Origin: Hibiscus mutabilis
Lineage: Eukaryota > Streptophyta > Magnoliopsida > Malvales > Malvaceae
Reading direction: 5' to 3'
Length of the DNA: 64,000 bases
Assembly (NCBI GenBank): GCA_019671005.1
Contig: CM033732.1
Span: 48,163,392 to 48,227,391 of the forward strand
Shown here: one piece after another, positions 1 through 9,905 of the stretch
Position numbering within the stretch: the first letter of the stretch is position 1
Layout: the number at the start of each line of letters is the position of its first letter
Program-made: the position numbers and the translations under genes
The notes under the pieces: generated by a model
What the model was told of the DNA's origin: nothing
Database searches by the model: none
The model's input: the letters and a program-made list of their open reading frames with translations, nothing else

Positions 1-160
1 TTTGTTAGATATTTCACTGTCTCGGTTCCTAGGGATTAGTCTACTCGGTTCTAGAGTTCGAATTTTAGCATATACGACCTCGTCTCTGTCTGAATGGCTC
101 AAACCACATTCTTTGCATCTTGTTGATTCAGCTGAAAAGTGTTAAATTCATTTGTCGAGC

Positions 161-2405
161 TCACCAGACATCATCTTCTTCCGACAAATATATCTCAAGA
201 ACATACACAGCCATCATATAAATATAACTCATTTGATAAACCCTTTCGTAAAGAGACCGTAAATACTCGATCTTCTCTCGACCCTTTGCATCACTAATCA
301 TTCGTGCATAGAGATTCACTCCTCTAGCTGTGCCCATAGTTTTATCAACTTCTCCTACCTCCAAAATCTTTTCAGGCCCTTTTAAACGAACTTCGACTAT
401 GCTCGGATCACGACAGATAAGAAGATCACACAATGGCTTGATGCAACCTTGACTTGCAAGTAACCTGAAATATGTGACATGTTAAGATGAGGTAATTTAC
501 CATGATAATCTCTGCCAAGACATGATTCCAAACAACTAATATGGAAAACCATTTTTATACCTGATATGATCATAAGTCCCATGAAATGTAATATTTGAGA
601 TGGTACGTGCAGCTTCTCCCTTAATATCGAGCATTTCGGCATTTTGTAGTAGATGAACCAGAGGAGCAACAATATTAGCTTCAATCACAGCCTGTAAAAT
701 CCATCCATACCATTGCATATCGTTTCATTGTCCAAATGAAGGCAAATCCGAAATTGATAAAACCAAGTGAAATATCAAGGCAAAAAAAGAGTCAAAATTT
801 AATAAAACAAAGTGTTTTAAGACCTGGACTTGCATATCATCTCCTGCGACAATGTTTCCGATTGCACTAAGAGCAGGTTTTAGCACCAAAAGACATGGGT
901 GCCTATGGAAGCCAAATAATTTATGATTTTGATAAGGAAAACAAACAAAATAAATCAGAAACAGAAAGAGTTTTAGAATTGATCAACTTAGAATAACCTA
1001 ACTCACAGCAAAAGTTCCACTAGACGCCCACGTGCACCCGCTTCAATAATGGCTTGAATTTCGTTATCTATGCCATCAGAAAGATATGAGAGTGCCCAAC
1101 ATGCATCAGATAAGACTTCTTCATCATTTGAATGAATAAGATGTACCAATGTAGGAAGTGCAGACTTAACCTGAATAAAAAATAATCAGTACCATTATAG
1201 ATTTAAACATGAAGTAACTTGTTAATTCATGTTAAATTAACAATTGTCACCCCAAAAAAGGAGGGAAGTGGGGTGAGACCTGATCAAATGGGGGCTGAGT
1301 CTTGCCCCGACAAAAGTTTAACAGGGTCCTGTAGCAATTCTCAGCACAGAAAGTTTAGGATGCTCATTCAAATGAGCCAAAAAAGGAAACAAAGCACCAT
1401 GTCCAAGTACAACATCTCGAATTGCAGGAGAATCACCAGCTACATTTCCTAATGCCCAGATCGACTGAATTCCGAAACACAGAGAACAGAATATATATGA
1501 ATATGATTGGTACCAGCTTTTGCTAAGTAAGATTATAAATTCATTTCATATGCATACCTGCTCGTGAACATCTTCACTAGGGGAACCAAGTAACTTGACG
1601 AATATCGGAACAGCCCCATGAACAATTACCACCTCCGTGTTCTCGGATGTCCCAGAAGCAACATTTGTGAGAGCCCAGGCTGCCTCAAACTAAATGATTA
1701 CTAAATTAGCAACAATCTTAAACATAATGGGGAAGCTTTGGTGACAGGAAATCAAACCTGAAGCTGTGGGAAATCTTCCCTCTCAAGGAACACAACTAAG
1801 CTAGGAACAACTCCAGCTTCTATCACTTCCTCAATAGGTGGACTTGTTTCTATGATAAAATAACAAAAAGGAATGGAAGTACTATACAATTTAAGTTTTA
1901 TATGATTATCAAATGAAACATATTCCTGAGTAATTTTCTCACCAACTGAAAGCAATTCCCTAAACTGTGTGGTTGCCTTAAGCTGCAAATTCATGTCACC
2001 GGTCCAAACGCAAATAACCATGGCACGAAGATTTTCTCGTGGGATTCGCTGTAGTTGGAGCCCAGCACGTCGCTTCTTCTGCAAACTCTCTTCATAGCTG
2101 ACGTCCTCTGCCTAACAGCAAGAGCAAATCATGTTACAGATTTGTCACAGCAAAAAAAGTAATGTTATTTTTAGATTTCAAAAGTTATAGATGTAATTAA
2201 CTTACTTCTCTAGTAAGAACACATTCTACGTGAGCAACGGTCTGTCGCATTCTTTACAATAATATACATGATCCCTTGGGGTTTTTTCTTCCTCACAGAA
2301 ATCACAATAGTACTTTCCGGAATCATCTTCAACAAAAGAATCCTTTAGAGTTAAAGGATGACGATGATATTAGGATTCAACAGTATCAGGTATGGGAACA
2401 CATAA
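161..2405 (-). pseudogene. DC1-importin-alpha chimeric pseudogene, copy A
   Basis: Read 5'->3' on the minus strand this is a short DC1 C-terminal remnant (about 2205-2405), then importin-alpha exons: the end of the importin-beta-binding segment (about 1943-2106, with LQKKRRAGLQ) and ARM-repeat exons near 1760-1850, 1560-1690, 1283-1467, 1010-1170, 822-895, 560-692 and 161-465 (SQGCIKPLCDLL). It is broken at least twice compared with copies B and C: a 4-base deletion near 2250 shifts the DC1 reading frame, and one missing base near 1331 shifts the ARM exon that should read IATWTL. The ARM exon normally lying between the GDDMQVQ and AVIEAN exons is absent. Importin-alpha carries nuclear-localisation-signal cargo to importin-beta in the cytosol, but this copy cannot make a complete receptor. 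The exon order is clear; the exact borders are approximate. Confidence 0.8.
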
Positions 2406-2832
2406 ATTTTTTTGCTGGGACCACGGATAATGTGGTGAGCCGAGTCCATCTAATAATTTCTCCACCATTAGACGAGTAGAAATCGTATGTCCCTTTTCAA
2501 TGCTCCTACTTATGCCCCATCATTAAAAAATTAGGTACATGAGGCACTGCTACGTCAGCATCCGACGTTGACTAACGGTTTTCATCCACGGAGCGGTCAT
2601 TTTGACCCAAAATAAAACGTTGAAAGCTAAAATGCTTTTAAAAAATAGAGGTTAAAATGAATATTCAATGTTAATTTTTTTTTTGGCATTACGTCTTTTA
2701 CCAAAAAATAATTTATGCACCTAAAGTAAATAAAAAAGTATAGTTTGAACACTTATTTTTAATTAAGTCTATCATTAAAACTTAATCATAAAAAGTTATA
2801 CTATTTATATTTGAAATAAGGGTGATTATTTG
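2406..2832. other. Non-coding spacer with MITE-like piece
   Basis: No gene is seen. The DC1 homology of copy A stops abruptly near 2405. Just after it (about 2415-2470) is half of a small repeat (GTGGTGAGCCGAGTCCATC...) that recurs as both arms of the MITE at 45779-45955. The rest is AT-rich. Confidence 0.4.
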
Positions 2833-3227
2833 ATACACTGGCGGTGGAAACTAAAAGTTTTCACAAGCGCCTTAGTTTTAGGGTTTAGGGACTAAGTTTA
2901 GGGTGTATGGTTTAGGGACTTAGTTTAGGGTGTATGGTTTAGGGGTTTAGGTGTATGGGTTTTGAATTTAGGGATAGTTGTTGAGATTTATAGTTTAAGG
3001 TTATAATTTAGGGTTTATAGATTAAAACATAAATCCTCACCATATTACCCTAAAAACTAAACCTTAACCTCTAAACCTTAAATTCTAACAATAAACCATA
3101 AATTCTAACAACTATCCCTAAATTCTAAATCCCTAAACCTAAACCCCTAAACCTACACCCTAAACTAAGCCCCTAACCCTAAAACTAAATTGCTTACGGA
3201 AACTTTTAGTTTCCACCGCCAGTGTAT
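2833..3227. repeat. Foldback element with telomere-like interior
   Basis: The ends are inverted copies of ATACACTGGCGGTGGAAACT (left from 2833, right ending 3227). Between them both arms consist largely of degenerate TTTAGGG units, on opposite strands in the two halves, so the whole can fold on itself. No clear target duplication was found. A half copy with the same terminal motif occurs at about 50100-50290. Confidence 0.7.
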
Positions 3228-4080
3228 ATGGTGTTTATGATAATAACTCAATAAGTAATCCACGCTTAAACACATATAAAATTTGAAATTAAAATTAAAA
3301 TAAGAAATGACTATGTTTTTATGTCCTATTATTGTCTAAAATGTTTTGCTACATATATTTATTTAAATTTTAAAATTATATATTAATGTAGTATAATTAA
3401 AATAAATAAACTCTCTTATTGTGTATAGGAGTATTCAATCGAATCGAGCCAAGAAAATTAAAGCTAATCGAGTCGACGGGTCCTATTTTATTATAACTCA
3501 AAGTTTAAAAAAATTTGAGTCGAGTTGAGTTTATGAATTTAAGTCAAGTCGACTTGTCCAAGTTTCTGTTCAAATTTAATTTTAAATATTTATAATATTA
3601 TAATATTAATTAATTTTAATTTAAATGACTTTCTATAACCATATATGATATACATGTATATTTCTTCATATTTTTTCATATGTGATATACATATGTTATG
3701 CATAATATCATATATGGTTATTCGAATCTAATTTTATAATTTAAATTTAATTTAAAATTATTTAGAGACAGTCGAACTTATAAAATTACAATTTAAATAA
3801 AATCAAGTTAAATAAACAAATTTAACTTTTTTTCAAATTAAATTAAATTTTGATCACTCTTAATAGTGTGACAGTGACAAATAAAAGAGTCTTGACTCCT
3901 TAATTTACTGTGTAGCAAGCACATGTCTTGACCAGTGACTGACCTATCTTATAGGTAGGGAGCTCTGGCCTCCACCCTCACAACAATTTTTTTTTTATAT
4001 AATACATTTTAAAAAATATATGAATTAATTATAAATTCCCCTTTCATTTTTTTTTTCGAAAAATATAATTCGATATTGTG
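3228..4080. other. AT-rich intergenic stretch, no gene
   Basis: No coding potential is recognised. About 3428-3860 has GAATCGAGCC/GTCGAGT-type repeats like those of the hAT-like MITEs elsewhere in the window, so it is probably another degraded member, but its termini could not be defined. Confidence 0.35.
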
Positions 4081-7000
4081 ACTCTGTCTCTGAACATAAC
4101 CCAACTATTGGTCCATCATCTGATCGATAAGCGCCCCGGTGCAAGAAGTCGTAGTAACTCCCTGAAACATCAATTGCAAACAGGTTTTGATAAAGATACA
4201 AAAACCATATAAGTGTGCAATCATATTACTAGAGGTATTCGTAACTGGCCTAATGGGTACCTAAAGACCTAATAAATTCAATATCACTATGATAGTATTA
4301 CTATTTTTATCCCCTCTTTCACTTTATTAATTTGTAATGTGAGCTTATTGGATCTCTGCGTACCCATTAGACCAGTTATGAAAACCCCTGCCTATTCCTA
4401 TCTAAATCAACACTACTACACATGCATGAAATGCAAATAGCAGCATCATATACCTCTGCTTAAATCCACATTTGTCAAAAACTTTGAGAGCCTTTTCTCG
4501 AATCTTAATGTCATCATGATTCAGAAAATTCTCAATCCTTTCTTGACCCTTTGCATCACTAATCAACTGTGCAGAGAGAATCAGTTCTCCAGCTGTGTCC
4601 ATAGTTTTATCAGCTTCTTCTGCTTCCAAAATGTTTTCAAGACCTTCTAAACAAACTCCGATTACACTCGGATAGCGACAACGAAGAAGGTCACACAACG
4701 GCTTGATGCAACCCTGACTTACAAGGAACCTGAAATATCGTGACATATACCCCAAGTGAAGTAAATTATCAAAGATTATCTCTGCCAAGACATGATTCCA
4801 AACAACTAATATATCTAGGAAACAATTTCATACTTGATCCGATCATGAGTCTCACTAGCTGTGGTATTTGAGATGAATGATGTAGCTCTTTCTAGGGGTG
4901 TAAATGAGCCGAGTCGAGCTCGATTATCGTTAAGCTTGACTCGAACTCGAAATGTTTAAGGCTAAGCTTGACTCGGCTCGAAAGTTTGCGAGCTTAAAAT
5001 TATCAAGTCGAGTTCAATTGGGTCGAGCTTTGACCGAGTCAAATTCGAGTAGCTCGAGATTTATCTCGTCTCATTTACAGCCCTAGCTCTTCTTACCATT
5101 AGAATGTTTCCAAGCCCTTTTAAGTAAATCTTAACTATCCTCGAATCGCAGCAGTTAAGAAACAACGACTAAAACAACCTCGACTTACAAGCAAGGACAA
5201 AGGCATATATAAGGTGGGAAGGGCCGTTGCCCCCAATCTTGACTGGTTAAATGCATTTTAGGCCACTAATAGTTTTGAAACCATTGTAATTAAGTCTTTG
5301 TCCATTTTAAAATTTTATGGTTTATTATTTTTTAGCACCCTGTTAGTTAAAATTAATGAAATTAAACTTTAACCCTCATTTTTTCTGGTTTAATTACTTT
5401 TTAAGACCTTTTTAATTTTAAAATTAGTAAAATTAAATCTTAACTTAATTTTTCTGGTTCAATTACTTTTTAAGACCTATTTCGTTTGAAAGTTAATCAA
5501 CATGCTCCTCATAGCTCATTACGGCTTCGTCCCTGCTTACAAGGAATCTGAAATATGTGACATGCCCATATGAAATAATTTATCATTGAAATATAGCATG
5601 CCAAGACATTATTAGAAACAACAGTTATATATAAGAAACCATTTTCATACTTGATTTGATCACAAGTCCTACGAGATGTAGCATTTGAGATGGCCCGCGC
5701 AGCTTGTCCTTTAATGTCAAATTCAGCATTTTGTAGCAGATGAACCAGAGCAGCAAATATATTAGCTTCAATCACAGCCTGTAAACTCATACCATTTCAT
5801 ACTATTTCACTGTAGAAATCAATGCAAACAAGTTTTAGAGGTCCAAATATTACCTGTATCTGCTCTTCATTTCCTGTTGTAATATTTCCAACTGTGTGAA
5901 GAGAAGGTTTCAACACCGAAAGGTATGGATGTCTATGAAAGCCAAATAATTTATGATTTCGGTAAGGAAAATTAACAAAAAAGTCACCAATAGAAAGACT
6001 TTCAGAATCGATTAACAGAAAGTAGTCTAACTCACAACAAAAGTTCCACTAGACGTCTGCATACACCTGTTTCAATAACAGCTTGAATTTTGTCATTTGT
6101 GCCATCAGAAAGAAACGAGAGTGCCCAACATACATTAGATAAGGTTTCTTCATCATTTGAGTGAATAAGATGTGCCAATGTAGGAAGTGCAGGTTTAACC
6201 TGCATAAAAAAATAATTAGTACGATTATAATAAATTAAACCCTTGAATATAAAAAAATTTCATAGCTACATAATAATACTCAACATTCATTTGCCATCAT
6301 GTTAGATTTCAAAGATCCGAGACACTGATTTTGCATTGTAAAGCATTAACGTTAAACATGAAGGAACTTGTTAATTCATGTTCAATCAACAATTATTGCC
6401 CCAAAAAAGAAGTAGGGTCAAACCTGATCAAATGGGGGCGGGGGCTTGCCCCGACAAAAGTTTAACAGGGTCCATGTAGCAATTCTCAGCACAGAAAGTT
6501 TAGGATGCTCATTCAAATGAGCCAATAAAGGAAGTAAAGCACCATGTCCAAGTACAACATCACGACTTGCAGGAGAATCACCAGCTACATTTCCTAATGC
6601 CCATATCGACTGAATTCCAAAACACAGAGAACAGAATATATATGAATATGATTGGTAGCAGCTTTTGCTAAGTAAGACTATAAATTCATTTCATATGCAT
6701 ACCTGCTCGCGAACATCATCGTTTGGGGAATCAAGTAACTTGATGAATATCGGAACAGCCCCATGATAGATTACCACCTTGGTGTTCTCAGATGTCCCAG
6801 AAGCAACATTTGTGATCACCCAGGCTGCCTCAAACTAAATGATTATAAAATTAGAAACAATCTTAAAAATAGTGTGGAAGCTTTGCTGACAAGAAATCCA
6901 ACCTGAAGTTGTGGGAAATCTTCCCTCTCAAGGAACTCAACAAAGCGAGGAACAACTCCAGCTTCTATCACTTCCTCAATAGCTGGACTTTTTTCTATGA

Positions 7001-8464
7001 TAAATAACAAAAGGAATGGAAGTAGTATATAATTTAAGTTTTATATGATTATCAAATGAAATTTATTTTAGGATAATTTTCTCACCAACAGAAAGCAATT
7101 CCCTAAACTGAGTGGTTGCCTTAAGCTGCAAGTTCGTATCATCAGTCCAAACACCAATAACCATGGTAGGAAGATTTTGCATCTGGATTGCGCGTGGTTG
7201 GAGCCCTTCACGTCGCTTCTTCTGCAAAATCTCTTCACAGCTGACGTCCTCTGCCTATCAGCAAGAGCAAATCATGATAGAGATTTGTCACATAAAAAAA
7301 GCATCGTATCTTTATTAAATAGTGTTAGATGTAATCAACTTACTTCTCTAGTAAGAACACATTCTATGTGAGCGATTGTCTGGCCGTTGCATTCTTTACA
7401 ATAATACACATGATCCCTCGGGTTTCTTTCTTCCTCACAGAAATCACAATAATACTTTCCAGAATCATCGTCGACAAAAGAACCCTTTAGGGTTAAAGGA
7501 TGACGATGATATTTGAAATCAACAATGTCTGGTATGGTAACACATTTCAGATGAAAATTGATGGAACACTTCAGACAACGGTAAAAGGGTTCTCCTTGAC
7601 AGCTTTTTTCACATTTATAACAGGAAAATGTGTTTTCCATGATGGATTGTGGTTTGCACAGAGTAACTGATAATCTGTCCCGAAATAATAAACGTCATCT
7701 AAGTGGGACTCACATTTCAAGGGTCTCTTTAAGGAATTAGCACATATAGGATGGAGGTTAAGTTGACAACATTCACAACTATATGCAAATCGATTCAACT
7801 TTAAGTTCAAAGGGCAGGCATAACATTGTGCGTTTGAATGTTCCCTAGTTTGTTGGATAACCAGCATATGTTTTAGATGAAATGGAACTTGAATCTTTTG
7901 TGGTAGCCTGAGGCAAGACTCATGAATGATATACCAACAACCGTGCTCGGAGCAAAAGTAGGCTGGACCTAAGATTGGCAAATCACAAATTGTGCATTTT
8001 GGTTTATCTATAGGGTCATTGCAGTAGGCAAGGGCAAGCCTATGGGGGTGGCTGAAATGGTGCAACTCAGTTACTCTATCCATCGTTTTGTCGTGTGAAA
8101 ACCCGGTTTTATGAGATTTTAGAGCAGCGCATTTCACATCAAGCTTGAAATTACACTGCTCGCACAAATATATGAAGCCAAAAGAAATGTCTTTACACTC
8201 ATCACATGTAATGAATCTATCTCTCGAACTATTTGGTAGAATTGAAGTATAAAGGTTAAGAGGATGGGCGGAATGAAAAGGGTGATGTATCTCGCATGGC
8301 AATTTAACACATTCTTCATGCAGGTAAAAGCCGCCACGACATTGTTTACAGGAGTAGCTTGCACCATTAATTACCAGACGACAAGCTCGGCAATATATTT
8401 TTCCTTTCAACTCCTCTGTTACCACATACATTTGGTGTTGGTGGATGATAGGTCGAATCTGCAT
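4080..8464 (-). CDS. DC1-importin-alpha chimeric gene, copy B
   Basis: The most complete of the three chimeric copies. A DC1 exon occupies 7344-8464. A second part follows as importin-alpha exons at about 7086-7248 (residual IBB, LQKKRREGLQ), 6903-6994, 6703-6834, 6424-6609, 6036-6199, 5854-5932, 5651-5778, 4454-4739 and a short last exon near 4110-4166. The DC1 exon ends at ...CVLTRE|GTAAGT in phase 0, and an AGAG acceptor at 7249-7252 lets it join DVSCEEILQKKRREG in frame. Exon phases after that are consistent and free of stops. Two defects exist. The DC1 reading frame shifts near 7620-7640, so the 297-residue upstream frame (from ATG 8464) runs out at 7571, while the downstream frame has its own ATG at 7640 (MENTFSCYKC). 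One ARM repeat is missing, and the ARM8 Trp is Arg (ARAISNATS). From ATG 7640 a protein of about 520 residues is possible: DC1 fingers, partial IBB, ARM solenoid. It may equally be a decaying pseudogene. Confidence 0.6.
4893..5085. mobile_element. hAT-like MITE
   Basis: This 193-bp element has inverted ends TAGGGGTGTAAATGAG / TAGGGCTGTAAATGAG. Flanking 8-mers GCTCTTTC (4885-4892) and GCTCTTCT (5086-5093) match at 6 of 8 positions, consistent with an 8-bp hAT-type target duplication. It lies inside a partial duplicate of the importin-alpha 3' exons in copy B. Confidence 0.65.
5193..5535. mobile_element. 343-bp MITE, CARGGACRAAG family
   Basis: The ends are CAAGGACAAAG and, inverted, CAGGGACGAAG. 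They are flanked by a perfect 8-bp duplication CTTACAAG (5185-5192 and 5536-5543). It interrupts a duplicated importin-alpha last exon just after the residues FLVS. A related element lies at 52723-53052. The 8-bp duplication suggests a hAT-type origin. Confidence 0.7.
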
Positions 8465-8650
8465 TTAAAAGAAACAATTATATCGAAGGATTAATCTATC
8501 ATTTGAAGATGAGACGGTTTTGATGCCTCTGTTTTGGTTTATATGCGTCTGTGTATGGGCTGCTATGTTTTCTGTTTTGGTTATGCAGCTCTCATGTACT
8601 ATGTTTTACCTTGATTGTAATGATATTTCTTTAAAAAGAAAACATATACT

Positions 8651-9905
8651 TCAATAGTTACAAACCAGAATGTGGGCGAGATTAGTCCCTTCATTCTGCT
8701 GTATTTCCTTCTCAGACAAAGCTTCCTCGCTTTCCATGGAGGATGAAATTTGATCCTACTCATCAAACAAATATTAATCATCATCACATCTAGACCAATA
8801 TTATAAATATCCGCTTCGATTGTAAAAATTAAATTACCTCAGGGAGTGCGCATTGAGTATGAGCTATATAGGTGCAACTTTGACAGTAATAAACAGGATG
8901 CTTCGGATCCCTTTCCTTCTCACAAACATCACAACAAAATTCATCAGAATCATCTTCTTTCACCGATTCCGTCAGGATAAGCAGATGCCTGTGATACCTT
9001 TGTTTGGCTTCGGATGGTACGACACACTTTAGATGGAAGCTAATATCGCATTGCACACAACGACAAATAGTAGCACCACCGCAACCCTTACCACATGTAT
9101 GACAAATACTAGCATCATCACTAAAATCTCTGAAATAAGTGACAAGGTGAGGGTGGCAGGCAAGTTTTAGGGTGGGCAAGCTTTTCGCACAGTCCATATC
9201 AAGGCGGAAGCTGCACTTCTCGCACTTATAGCAAAGGCTAAAAAAACCCAAAACATTTTTACAGGCATAGCATTTCCCCTTCTCGTAGGCATAGCTTAAG
9301 CGAAGAGGGTGCCCAGGATGAAAAGGATGGGAAAGTGTCCTCCGTATCTTATCGATGCACGTCGGATGTAGATAGAACTCACAATCTGTACAACCATAGC
9401 ATGCTCCAGATAGATGTTTTTCACACCAGAAACAATCCAAGTCTTGTTCGCGTGTCTTCCTATATTTGAAGAAGCACAGCTCGTGAGCATGGCTGTAATG
9501 CTGGATTGTCTTTTTCCTCCCATCTTGAAACCTCAAGGGCTCTTGATCTTTAGGAAGTTCATCGTTGGCCGAAGAAGCACATGCGAGATCAAGATTGAAA
9601 TGGCATGGATAACATCTGTATGCGTAGCCAGCAGATATATACAAACATTTATCACAAATGAGATCCCCATGAAACCATACGAGTTGAAGTGGGTGCTGCA
9701 AGTGGAGGGGGTGCATAATCTCATGAGACAGACGACGAGGCTTTTTAACCGCGCATGATCTGTGCAGGCAAACGTTGCAGTGTTGACAAGCAAATGCACC
9801 GTCTGAGATTTTCCCTCCACATTCTTCACAACATTTCCCTTCATCCTTCTCAACATATCTATAATCATCAAAGGAACCACATTTGCTGCAAGGTTGAACA
9901 CCCAT
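8651..9905 (-). CDS. DC1 domain cysteine/histidine-rich protein
   Basis: Two exons, 8838-9905 and 8651-8755, join in phase 0 (LPE|GTAATT...TAG|GATCAA) to give 390 residues ending in an acidic tail (MESEEALSEKEIQQNEG). The protein is a string of plant C1-like (DC1) zinc-binding units. Visible clusters include CSKC near residue 6, CEECGG near 25, CDKC near 86, CFWCEKH, CYACKN, CHTCGKGC and CCDVCEKE, each followed by H/C pairs. Such proteins bind zinc and some bind phorbol-ester-like lipids or act in stress signalling; no specific function can be given here. The start chosen is the first ATG in frame with MGVQPCSKCG. An out-of-frame ATG lies 59 bases upstream in a tandemly duplicated copy of the same start region. 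The reading frame is intact. Confidence 0.8.

Noticed and set aside
2875..3190. Possible telomere or subtelomere
   Set aside because: Units are degenerate, run in both directions and are enclosed by inverted transposon-like ends; genes continue on both sides.
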